Source: Trichobilharzia szidati (taxonomy: Eukaryota; Platyhelminthes; Trematoda; Strigeidida; Schistosomatidae). From it: a stretch of DNA of 64,000 bases. Both the position numbers and the translations under genes were made by a program. This document shows, one piece after another, positions 10,501-19,400 of this stretch. The notes below the pieces were generated by a model. It saw nothing but the letters and a program-made list of their open reading frames with translations. It did no database searches and was not told the origin of the DNA. Location: assembly GCA_944472155.2 (NCBI GenBank), contig OX235272.1, forward strand, positions 95,796,020-95,860,019, given 5' to 3'. The first letter of the stretch is position 1, and each line of letters opens with the position of its first letter.

Positions 10501-13388
10501 TTATAATAGCTTCAGCGAGTTTCGCAACTGTATCTTTAAGTAGGAAATTCGCTACTGCTCCGACTGCTCGACGAGTTTCAAACAGCTTTTCGCTATCCTT
10601 TTCCATGCCATTGAATAGATTTAAAAATTGATGAAATCGACCAAATTTTAAATCCGTTAGATAATCAATTTCATGTAATGTTTTATATTCCATCTCTGGA
10701 AATCTAAGAAAATAAAACGTTTAATCAGACAAAGATAACCAGCTATTAAATTTTCATTCAGCCTTATTTTCCCTTAGAAAGAGAGTATTCACATAAAATT
10801 TACTACTGCTCTACTTTGATCCAGGTTCTTAGAAAGGGGGGATAAGGGAGGCAGCGAGATAATCGAAGGTTGAGGAGAAAAGAAGTTAAAGATATAGAAG
10901 TGTGATGAACAAAAGTAAGAGAGAATTGTAAAAGATTCTGAGGTGCATTGTTGAAACTTAGATTATGATTTCCCATGGTTTCAACACCCCTAGCAAAATA
11001 ATTCATATTTTCTCACATGACTCCGAATAGAAGTTAACGGTGTGTCTTGATTCCTACTGACTTCTACTTCAATCAAAAGCTAGACGAATTAGATAGTTAC
11101 TAGGCAAGATTAACACATGAACCAAACACTTCAGACAATGAACATTTGTATTATCCTCGACTGTCTTACTCATCTTACCAACGAACTTTACGCCTAATTT
11201 TTAGACTGCTTACATGATAGCTCCATTAATCATAGAAAATATGATTAAGCGATGAGGAATAAATACACTAAGTATCGGTAATTCTTTTACTTTCAACGGT
11301 TATATGTTACTACAACAATAAAACAGAGGGTTGTCCTAAGTAGCACTGTTTACCCCTTTGCTTCAGGTGGCATATTTTGGAGAAAATCAAGTGAGCTTTC
11401 TGAATTTGGGCATAGATTTCGTCAGCAAACTACTTGCCAGTACCGATACGGCTTTCTGCGTAAATGAAATGATAGTGGCGTTCAATTACTGAATCATGCA
11501 TAAGGTTTAAAGTGAGAAATAAAAATTTATCTGTGTGTCTTTTGAAAAGTCATTAAGTGAACTAGTGCCTTTAAATGGTGTTAAATCCTTGGAGGCGGTA
11601 GGCAGAAAGTGCTGTGTTATGTGAGATATAGTATAACTAATTCACCTTCACTTTTGTAAATACATGTATTCTTCGTACTTCAATCAAACTTATTATTACT
11701 GCATACTGTAAGCAACTAGTCCTCTCATTTTTTGGCTAGTCACATTTATTCACTCTCGTTTCATCTTTTTTCCTGATAATACAAGATTTTCAAATATTTA
11801 TCAAATGTGAAATGATAGTGACTAAAGCAGATTTTCCAGCTGCTTCATATACCACATTATGAACGCTACAGTTGTTCTTTGACGATTGATGATGCTACCC
11901 AGTTCGCTATTCTGTGAAAGGCTGAATACTATTAGTAAACTGAAGCTTTAAGTTGAAAATTTATCAATAATGACGTAAGGCTCTAAATAGCACTTTAGAG
12001 AGAAGAGTCGACCTTATTATGTTTAAAATCCAACCTGTATCAAAACCGAATATGTTCGTTTTAAGAAAGTAGCACAAATAATATGTTACTGATACTCATA
12101 AATTCGTGATTTGAGTAGCGATTTTCCCGAATAACAAACATTTCACTGTTAATATTAACACTAAAATAAGAACCAAATGTAGTGTCTTGTAGGTGTGTCA
12201 CTATAACAAGAAGTAATCATCTACTGATTCTGATTTCTGTTCAATTCAGTCAACTCTAGTTAAAGTTTTTTCACTGGATGAAAAGCCGTAGCCGAAAGTG
12301 AGCTGAACGGTTAAATGAAAAAATATCTTTAACATATAAAAGTAACAAGAATTTATTGCTTTCCGATGGAATCATCAACTAGTATGTAATAGTCGATGAC
12401 CATACCACGTTGAAGCCCCAGTTCTTCATCTATCGCCGAAGTCAAACGACATTGATCCGAGTGGTACTTGCACGGCTAATCGGCTGAGAATACTAGGTGC
12501 TGTAGGCATTCACGGTTAGGAAAGTCTCCAGCCATGTAGGAGGCCAAGGGTTCAGTTCCCTCCAACTACCAGACCCTCACCTAGTCTATTAGTCGGTAGT
12601 AAACCCGGAAAGCCTGGAAAGTCGAGCAAGCGGGGAGCAACCCCAGTCCGTAAATATAAACACCACCAGTGCTACTAGAACTTCAAGGCTTGAAGCCCTA
12701 TGTTCCACTCGGAACTCAAGGAGTGAAAATAACTTAATCTAAATGACTTCTCAGAAGGAGAAATAATGATGAAAAAAGGGTATTTCTCGGATAAACTTTT
12801 AGACGCCTTTGTAACAGCAGCTGTCAAAAATTTTTCCTGAGTAATCTGAAAACCAGAAGTGGTGACATACATCATCTCCATTCATGTTTTTCAATTCTTT
12901 TCTTACAAATTAGACAATCTAGTAGAATCTATGCTGGCGACATAAACGTAGCTCTGGAGGTTTGCTAAACATCTGAGTTGGGTGAGTGAAATATTCCAGT
13001 ACTTTAACAATTTTATAAGGTTCATGATCTACTTATGCAGAGATAGAATCAAATAACCCAGAGTGAACCATTGATGACTGTTAGAATTTCAATAGGAGTT
13101 AAAAAGCCTTAATATAAAACGGAAAAACGGTGTATCATCCTGTATATTGTTTGCGATTAATACCTAAATATAAATACATATTTTAAGTACAGAAACCTAT
13201 AAAGCAAAAAGAACATACAAGTATTCAACTCACTTTGGATCAAAATAAACATTATCTGAATTATTTAACTTCTTTAAAAATTTACGGAAATGTTCACTAA
13301 CACCAGATTCTTCACAAAAACTGGTTTCGAAATTTAAAACAAAAAGTATCATATAAGCTATATTCACAGGCAGAGTTATCTTCTTCAT
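2208..13388 (-). CDS. Secreted protein gene of micro-exon type, family unknown
   Basis: Reconstructed from splice signals. Exon 1 (13388-13234) encodes a 51-residue start with a signal peptide; exon 2 (10703-10383, 321 nt) joins it in frame. Downstream candidates are 8514-8497 (18 nt), 8284-8264 (21 nt), 3039-3019 (21 nt) and a terminal exon from 2232 to a stop at 2210-2208. Every junction has the same phase (two bases of a codon before the intron, one after), and all internal exons are multiples of three, so any could be skipped without a frameshift. Schistosome micro-exon genes, which encode secreted proteins of the oesophageal gland and other host-contact tissues, are built this way. The mature protein is helical and charged; I recognise no domain. 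Exons 1 and 2 are well supported; the micro-exons are inference from splice motifs, and others may be missed. Introns hold SINE, RTE and Penelope-like relics and the inverted repeat at 5258-6136. Confidence 0.5.
3019..3039 (-). CDS. Candidate 21-nt micro-exon
   Basis: The acceptor has an unbroken pyrimidine run (TTTTTTTTTCCAG) and the donor is GTAAGT. The 21 nt read KYDESE plus split codons in the phase of the preceding exons. This is the strongest of the micro-exon candidates by splice signal. Confidence 0.4.
4549..4593. repeat. (AT)n microsatellite
   Basis: About 22 tandem AT units. The tyrosine/isoleucine-rich ORFs on both strands here are artefacts of this repeat. Confidence 0.95.
5258..6136. 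repeat. Long near-perfect inverted repeat, about 344-bp arms
   Basis: The left arm (5258-5601) and right arm (5791-6136) are reverse complements. Reading through them I find one single-base indel near the inner end (TAAATTAC against TAAATTTAC) and one substitution (CCTAAACA against CCCAAACA). The 189-bp spacer (5602-5790) is pyrimidine-rich and unpaired. No target duplication or transposase is visible. It could be a foldback-type or MITE-like element or a palindromic duplication. A transcript in either direction would fold into a long double-stranded RNA. Confidence 0.92.
6780..7710 (+). mobile_element. Penelope-like element relic (RT end plus GIY-YIG endonuclease)
   Basis: The translation starts with the Penelope-like RT C-terminal motif VYWKPTHSSRYLDF, frameshifts into SVKIGLVECLSNRAQKL (about 6870-7025), then after a linker gives LPYKEGTSVNLRRILNNEGI and KVAFKPTNSIRNKLCRLKD (7150-7270). 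The GIY-YIG endonuclease follows as VPCNGCQVKYIDQSSRT with the Cys-x2-Cys pair and RLAEH, HTHNHTIGWD and an active-site-like WRERLITEVLFTE (to about 7600). Order and motifs are those of Penelope-like retroelements. Frameshifts and stops show it is dead. The 68-residue ORF at 7498-7704 is its C-terminal piece. Confidence 0.78.
7871..8075 (+). mobile_element. Composite tRNA/RTE SINE, copy 1
   Basis: A tRNA-like head (7871-7931, with TATAATGGTTACGAG and GAGTCTGGTTCCC) is followed by GAGACTAGCAACCCTGAAATC, matching the RTE 5' leader at 9400 and 30360, and by GCTTGAAGTGTTGAGTCC and CGCGGAAC, a mutated form of the RTE 3' terminus. Same layout as the copies at 12496-12735 and 62440-62656. Confidence 0.6.
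8264..8284 (-). CDS. Candidate 21-nt micro-exon
   Basis: Acceptor TTTCTTTCTAATTTTAG and donor GTAAGT on the minus strand enclose 21 nt. In the inherited phase it encodes KPYPDP plus split codons. Both splice signals are good. Confidence 0.38.
8497..8514 (-). CDS. Candidate 18-nt micro-exon
   Basis: Flanked by acceptor TGACCTGCAG and donor GTAAGT on the minus strand. In the phase set by exon 2 it reads through as T-E-Q-I-I-C without a stop. The acceptor's pyrimidine tract is mediocre, so chance occurrence is possible. Confidence 0.33.
9354..10155 (+). mobile_element. RTE-clade LINE fragment: 5' leader and start of endonuclease
   Basis: Leader (9354-9570) then IIRTGTWNISTAYEAG and GICDGRF, the opening strands of the APE-type endonuclease of RTE elements. 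A frameshift and stop follow at 9810, and the MSGYHGVTNN and ISIDNCKQQW blocks continue the endonuclease in other frames to 10155. The element stops there, so it lacks the 3' half; LINEs normally lose their 5' end, so later deletion or recombination is likely. 503 bp (9408-9910) are identical to 30366-30868. Confidence 0.8.
10196..10270 (-). mobile_element. 3' fragment of a hammerhead SINE
   Basis: The plus strand reads GGATTTCATCATCAGTTGACAT with GGTTAG, matching the 3' region of the hammerhead SINE copy at 345-405 in the same orientation. The tRNA head and ribozyme are missing. Confidence 0.45.
10383..10703 (-). CDS. Exon 2 of the secreted-protein gene, 321 nt
   Basis: Open reading frame of 106 codons plus split codons at both ends. 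The acceptor is preceded by TTTATTTTCTTAG and the donor is GTAAGT. The translation includes YLTDLKFGRFHQFLNLFNG, then a charged helical stretch, FFRIRRYWQVFYYC and NPCTSAF near the end; one N-glycosylation sequon (NET) is present. Coding-like composition, clean splice signals and frame agreement with exon 1 make this the best supported part of the gene. I do not recognise the family. Confidence 0.7.
10800..12495. other. Intron sequence, no feature recognised
   Basis: Part of the first intron of the secreted-protein gene (10704-13233). I see no conserved coding block. A 15-nt minus-strand segment near 11175-11190 has micro-exon-like borders but a poor acceptor. Confidence 0.4.
12496..12735 (+). 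mobile_element. Composite tRNA/RTE SINE, copy 2
   Basis: Head with B box GGGTTCAGTTCCC (12549-12561); body GGGGAGCAACCCCAGTCC, matching the RTE 5' leader; tail GCTTGAAGCCCTATGTTCC and ACTCGGAACTCAAGG, the 3' terminus seen in the RTE relic at 56430-56470; then GAGTGAAAATAA. The minus-strand ORF across it is a shadow. Confidence 0.68.
13234..13388 (-). CDS. Exon 1 of the secreted-protein gene (signal peptide)
   Basis: ATG at 13388-13386 opens 51 codons plus two bases, ending at a GTGAGT donor. The N-terminus is MKK followed by a hydrophobic stretch ending FETSFC at residues 20-25, a typical secretory signal with cleavage likely around C25. A lysine-rich segment with FRKFLKK follows. The final AA plus the first base of exon 2 make a lysine codon and the frame continues open, which is the main reason for pairing these exons. 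Confidence 0.65.
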
Positions 13389-16300
13389 CTTTGGCACTTA
13401 TTTAGTACTGTCTACAATTCATAGAAATACCCACATAATAAGTGATTATTTAAAAATAATAATAATCGATCGTATCCATAAGTTAGTATTCCGTCATACC
13501 TTCATGCACACTTACAATCAATCAACAAATGCCTTCTGAACCAACTACCAACAACTACTTATGATAGTTTTCCGGAAAAAACTTTTCTAACAATCTACTA
13601 TTTACAAAGGTAAACAAGTTGAGAACAGGTGAATCTGAATTTCTATAATAAACACATCGAAACAAAATTCACACCGTAGCTCCTGTGATAAATTTGAGAG
13701 GAGCAGACTGAATTGTAACTCGAATTTATATTTCCCAAAATAATGAAAATTCACTCACACAGGGAGAAGCATTTATAAAGTACTTTTCTTTGTGGAACAA
13801 TGGAGCACTGAAAACAACTGTGATACTCTACAGCAATTCTCAGACACTTTTTAAGTCGTTTATAGAAAACAAGACCGTAAGCTTAGTAGACAAGCACGTT
13901 GCTACTTAGTCAGTGATTAGCAATTAAATGGTGCATGACTTCTAGCTCCTATAAATTTGTAGTATATCGTCACTACCACCGAATTTATCAGAGTAACTGT
14001 TCAGATAACCGATTTCGTGGATGCCAGAACTTTAAGAAGTATGACTCTAAGTTAATCACCAAGGTACAGTTAGAAAATCTTATTTAAAATCAATCAAAGT
14101 TTTACTAAAACAAATGCTGAAAGTTATGTAAATAGACTAAATTGTTGCCGTTAAATCCCACCACAATAGTCAACTATTATGTCAGTGTGGTCCCATCACA
14201 AGTTAAAAATACCCAAGAAATAGTCAAAAATCAAAGAACTAGAACCGACCACTTTATAACAAACACGTCAGTTGAATAAACCTTTATGTGTCTTCCTATT
14301 CTCAAAGTGATTTGAAAAATTTCAAAAAGTTCCAAGTTTAAAAAGTTTCTTTACGCTAATGATGAACTTATTTCAAAAAGAGTGAAACAGTCACACAACG
14401 TTCCAAACCACTGTGATCTCATCTAAGAACACTAATAAGCGATCAAGATCAATCTTGACTAATGAAGTCAGTTATTTGTATATATCAAACGTCTCTTCCC
14501 CGCCAGTATCGTGTCTCGTCTTAAACTAATCACACGATATTTGTGTTATGGTATTACTGTTTAGTGTAACAAAATAAAATATAGTTTTGTCTAAGGTTTT
14601 GTGTGAATTTTATACCTTAAAAGTAAGAACTCTAAATAAGTCAGATCAACTGGGAAAGAGAAACAGCGAGATTCTGGTGCAACAGCTTTGACTGATTAAT
14701 TAACTTTTCATTGTAGAACTTTCGGAATTTTTCAACACAAAAATACTCTCTGCTGGTATTTTACCTTAGGAATCCCTGTTCTCTTTTACACTTTAACTTG
14801 TACTACACAATCCTCAAGTGAACAATTTCACTACTAAACTACTGAAGTGGCAGCTACTTCTGTCTATGACTGGGTAATGAGGCCGAAATGATAACCGCAT
14901 AATGATCAGCGTAACTGTATACTACTGTAAAAAAGAAAAGACCGATCAGGTTCGGAGGCAATGTTTTTTTTTGGAAAAACGCATTTTAGATATATAAATT
15001 TGGTATGTCTTATCTTTAAGTCTTTATTTGCAAATCATTTGTGAATTGGTCAAATATCACAACATATGATTTCTTCCTGGATTCTGTACAGTGTTGCAAC
15101 GTTCTTCTCACAGTTCTCTTCTTTGACTGCTTTTTCTGAATTCGTTTCCTGATATACTACTTATATCTGATTATAAGTAGCACTCACCACAATACCACGT
15201 TCGGGCCGAAATCCATCTATCAATTTTTCGATATAACGATTGGTCCTTTTTAACTAATGGTCTCACGTATTGTTTAAACAGAAATGGTGATAACCAGCTA
15301 ATTCGTGTTCAGACTCTGCAACAAGGCCATCTACACTTACCAGAAATTATTTATTCACTAGGGTCGGGTATCATGCGCTTGTGTCCTACTAAATAATTTG
15401 ACCCTGAAGTCAGTTTGGTTACGTCAAGGAAAGTAGGCATCCGGATCTACCAATGGGCATCCACTTGTTATATCCACAGTAGCCGATCAACTTCATTCCT
15501 TAGTTAATAATTAATCAGAACTCAATTGCCCGGAACAGGCTTTTTTCAGCTTTCCAGGCCGCGAGCTGTACTTACTGTGTGAGGAGTGACAGTACTACCC
15601 AGTTTCTTAGACATAAGTTGGGCATGGTTTGAAACCAGAACCTATGCCATCTCAGAACGAATAATAAAATTAACTAGAGACATGATAAACACATAAAAGA
15701 GTCATATATTTGTGTAATGCACTTTGAAGTTATTGATGGCACGTAGAGAGAGAGAGAAAATTTAACATGACTGAAGGAGAACAGTTCTAATAATAAGCAT
15801 AATAATAATGATAACAATAATAAGTCGGTGTGTAGAACAGTAACAAATGAGAATTGTCAAAATTACTAGCATAGATTGAGGTGAAAATAGCACAGTAGTA
15901 AGAACTTCAAAGAGCTTAAAATACAGTTACTTCCTACTGCAGAAATATTTAGCCGTCAATACAGATTCTTGTCTATCACTTGATTTCATCAAAATGTCAT
16001 ACTCTAATGATTTTGAAACACCATTCAATAAAAAAATTCTATCTCTTTAAATCAAACGGATTAACTACATCCGAGTGCATTAATAAAATCAGTTAATAAG
16101 ATATGACGTGACCACCTACACATTACTGGACGAGTAATAAGTTTGCTGATTTGATTCTTCTAAGCGGATTCATTCTGTGGATGGAATGCAGAATAAGTAA
16201 TAACTATTCTAACCAATTCATAATGAAAGGATATGTACAGTTGATACGATAGACGACGGTAATTAAATACCGACTAATACAACTGTCACAAACTAACATT

Positions 16301-17339
16301 GTTTGAAGTTTTTGAACCAGTGTAGAGGTTGACTCCAAAGTCAACAGTTTAATAGGTCCCAAACAGAGATGTCTATATTAGGTTACCTGAAAGAGAGGAA
16401 TTAATTAGTATTATTTCGAGACAGAGACTGAAATCTGTCACCTGTAAACCTTACTATACAGTCCAAACTATAATTATCCAAAAGGCGAAAAAGTGCTTTA
16501 CTCCAAGCCTGCACTGGTGATTACGTCACATTCCATGTTGTATACCAATTTACTTGTATGTGTGTGTGGATACACATATGAGAGTGTGCAATCGTGCTTC
16601 ACACATGAGAGTAGGACAGAATATACCCGAATAGCTTTGAGAATAGCCCAACTGCCAAACCTCGATAAGAACAGGTGGTAGACTACCAGTTTGATCTACA
16701 GCAGAGCACATTATTCATATTAATGATAAGTTTGACGTTAAAGCTATCAAGTTTATACATGAAAACCTATATGAAAGCATTTTAAAATATGTTGTGATAG
16801 CAGTTATGGAAATTAAGCTCTTCTCTTTGTGCAAGAACAATATATTGTTAGCATTAACCCACCCTAGTAATCCTCACCTATATTATACTACCAAAATTAG
16901 TCACAACTATTATCCTCCTTTCTCCTAAATCTCCTGTTGTTTTGTTTAATTTATTTGACCTTCGGTTCTATTCATTTTCACATAAACTAAATTGACAAGT
17001 AGATGTGTAAACAGACTTTTCGAAATGTACTGAGCAAGTAAATCAAACTTTTTTCCGATGGAATTCTTTTTTTAATGACGTTATGCAAATTCGTAGTAAC
17101 CTTCTTCCCCCAACAATTTATACCAGTGTCAACATACACACAAACATTAATAGCAGGAACAGATACATTTCGGATTATTGTATGAAGAATATTCTTTCTG
17201 ATAACATCCGCTTTATGTCCCATTGTAATATATATCGATATTGGATAAATAATAAATTTATGCATATCAGTTATATAAGTTCTTTGCAAAACAGTTTGAT
17301 AAACCCGATATGAAACAGTCGAACGAATAGATATGTTTC
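13389..17339. other. About 4 kb without recognised genes
   Basis: Upstream flank and presumed promoter side of the secreted-protein gene. AT-rich, with scattered short microsatellite-like tracts (for example AATAATAATG near 15800). A tRNA-like box occurs near 15620-15650 on the minus strand but I cannot place it in a family. Confidence 0.4.
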
Positions 17340-17535
17340 AAGTCTGATCACGGTTTAATGTCAGTTAAAGAACCAGTGGAGACCAGGGATTACTGGACAG
17401 TTGTTTCATCCTAGTTTTGAGCTCTTCAGCACTATTCACACGTGACTCCACGGGAGATTAGACTTAGTAACTTCAGATTACTAGGCGAGTTCGCTGACCA
17501 TTTATACACACTGGGACGGAATCCAGTGGTCCATG
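17340..17535 (-). mobile_element. Hammerhead-ribozyme SINE (Sm-alpha type), copy 3
   Basis: On the minus strand: a tRNA-like head (GGTCAGCGAACTCGCCTAG, then AAGTCTAATCTCC), followed by a ribozyme whose core CTGAAGA is intact, AAAACTAGGAT for helix II, GAAACAACTGTC with the canonical GTC cleavage triplet, and CAGTAATCC. Helix I is only partly paired and helix II has mismatches. Unlike the other copies, the catalytic-core bases themselves are preserved. Confidence 0.65.
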
Positions 17536-17699
17536 AAATCTAACTCCTGTCATTTCGCGATTTTTAGCTCTACGACCAAACAAAGGGCGAACTACGATGA
17601 CACATTTGTCCAGCACTCCCTCGTTTTCTATGGTTTTTGATATCAATCCGTGATCTAACCTGAAACCAATGAAATCCGTGACAAATATCACAATAACTA

Positions 17700-18860
17700 G
17701 TAGAACCTATCCTTGATATCCACTATTCTTCTGCTGGTGAATAAATAGATCAGTGACTATTGTGAAACAGTGACCTTGAAAATAAATCCGGTGTGTTTAG
17801 AAAACTAAAATCATGATTTTTCTGGACGTTTCGCTGCTGAAGAAACTGTGGCTTACACGGTAACTTCGGAAAAATCTTGACTTGAATTTCTAAACATGCT
17901 GGCATTATTTTAAATAATTTCAATGGTTTAAAAGATACATTTGGAAGACAAAATCGAGAATTCTAACCAATACTAAGAATAAAATGATGATATTGTTGAA
18001 TATAGCTTCGTTTTCTAATTGATAGATACCATCAATTGCATAAGTGAACATTTGGAGAAAAAAGGCATACATGATGGGTTTCTGCAGGAAAGTAAAATTT
18101 CCACATAGACAATTAAGTGAATTGGAAGATTAATAATGGCTTCAGCTCATAGAATGAAAACCAAAACATTGTGATGCAAAAAAAAGCAAAAACAAAAAAG
18201 TGAACATCTAGTTATCAGGCCAGTGAAACATCAGTCAAACTATCTGTCGATATACAGAAAACAAGTTGAAATTGTGTGATAGAAGATGTTTCCGCAAAGC
18301 GAAGTAACCAAATTTTTCTCTCTGCATTGATTATTTTGAGGTCTTGACTGATTCCAGCTGTATATCCTGAGTTAATTAGGTGTCTATTGTTTTTACTTAC
18401 AAACACTCCCTTACCTATCATACAAAGACTATTAAGGGCATGCACAAAAAATCTCCTTTTATTCCTTCTTACATACTTGCTACTGTAAGTGTAGTTGATC
18501 TAGTGAACGCAATTGGAGTATGATACTTATCTACTTCAGAAAGAATTAATGAGCATCTCCGTTCTATATAGAACAGAATCAATCTAGCGGCGGGAAATGT
18601 TACTTCTAACACACCTTTGATTCTTTTTCTTACGCTTGTTGATACTTTCTTCTCCTTTATATGACAGGCAGATAAAAACTGGTTTGCTTTTAGTCGTTAT
18701 GGGGTTTAGTCAAGACTTTTCTTCCCTTTTAATATGGACTTCCTGGTGTAGCTATGCTATTCAATAATCGTGAGCTCTCCATCAAGCTTATTTTCTAAAC
18801 AATAACGTCCTCACCCCACTGACCAACTTTTTAATCAAATTCCGATTGTAACAGACTGGA
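17700..18860. other. No feature recognised
   Basis: AT-rich intergenic sequence between a hammerhead SINE and a Penelope-like relic. Short ORFs here show no family signature. Confidence 0.4.
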
Positions 18861-18894
18861 CAAAATCTTTGATAATTTCAGTATTGCCCCGTTT

Positions 18895-19400
18895 TTGTTT
18901 CTTTTCTGCAGACTTTTTCAATGGTCTCATCATCTTCTTCGTTTTATGATAAGATCCAGATCTAATGCACTGAAAAGAACATTCTCTGCTGCTTCATTAC
19001 GGTTGGTATTCTTAAGCCGCCCGTTGTTCCTCAACAACTTCAAAGATAAACTATCGCATTTGACCACTTTTATGTGTATCTACCAATTTAATTGCTCATG
19101 TGGAGCGAGATATTTAGGTCGTTCAATGCGTGTTTTATCTAAAAGATCAAAGAACATCATCCCGCTAGGCTACGGAAAGGTCACAGTGGATCAATAAAGA
19201 GTGCTATAATTGAACATATAGTCAACACTGGTCAGTCAATATGCAAAGAAAATTCATTCAAAGTCATTTACAAAGTCACAAGAAGCCTCCCGAAAACGTT
19301 GAGCTTTCGTATACTTTGCATTGTCAGGGCCTTAGCGATCCGGATAGAAAACCCTGATTTATGTACACAGAAGAAACTTCTCCACCCCTTCCTTCTACCT
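18895..19400 (+). mobile_element. Penelope-like element relic, second family (GIY-YIG domain)
   Basis: TFSAASLRLVFLSRPLF leads into IYQFNCSCGARYLGRSMRVL and SKR, the Cys-x-Cys and YIG-like core of the endonuclease typical of Penelope-like elements. After a frameshift and stops the remainder (to ENSFKVIYKV-like and KKLLHPLLLPWV-like blocks near 19250-19400) follows. It differs from the 6.8-kb and 52.7-kb relics (CSCG against CNGC/CNHC), so a second lineage is represented. Confidence 0.68.

Noticed and set aside
12675..12881. Minus-strand ORF of 68 codons
   Set aside because: It overlaps the tail of a plus-strand SINE and has no domain or splice signals.
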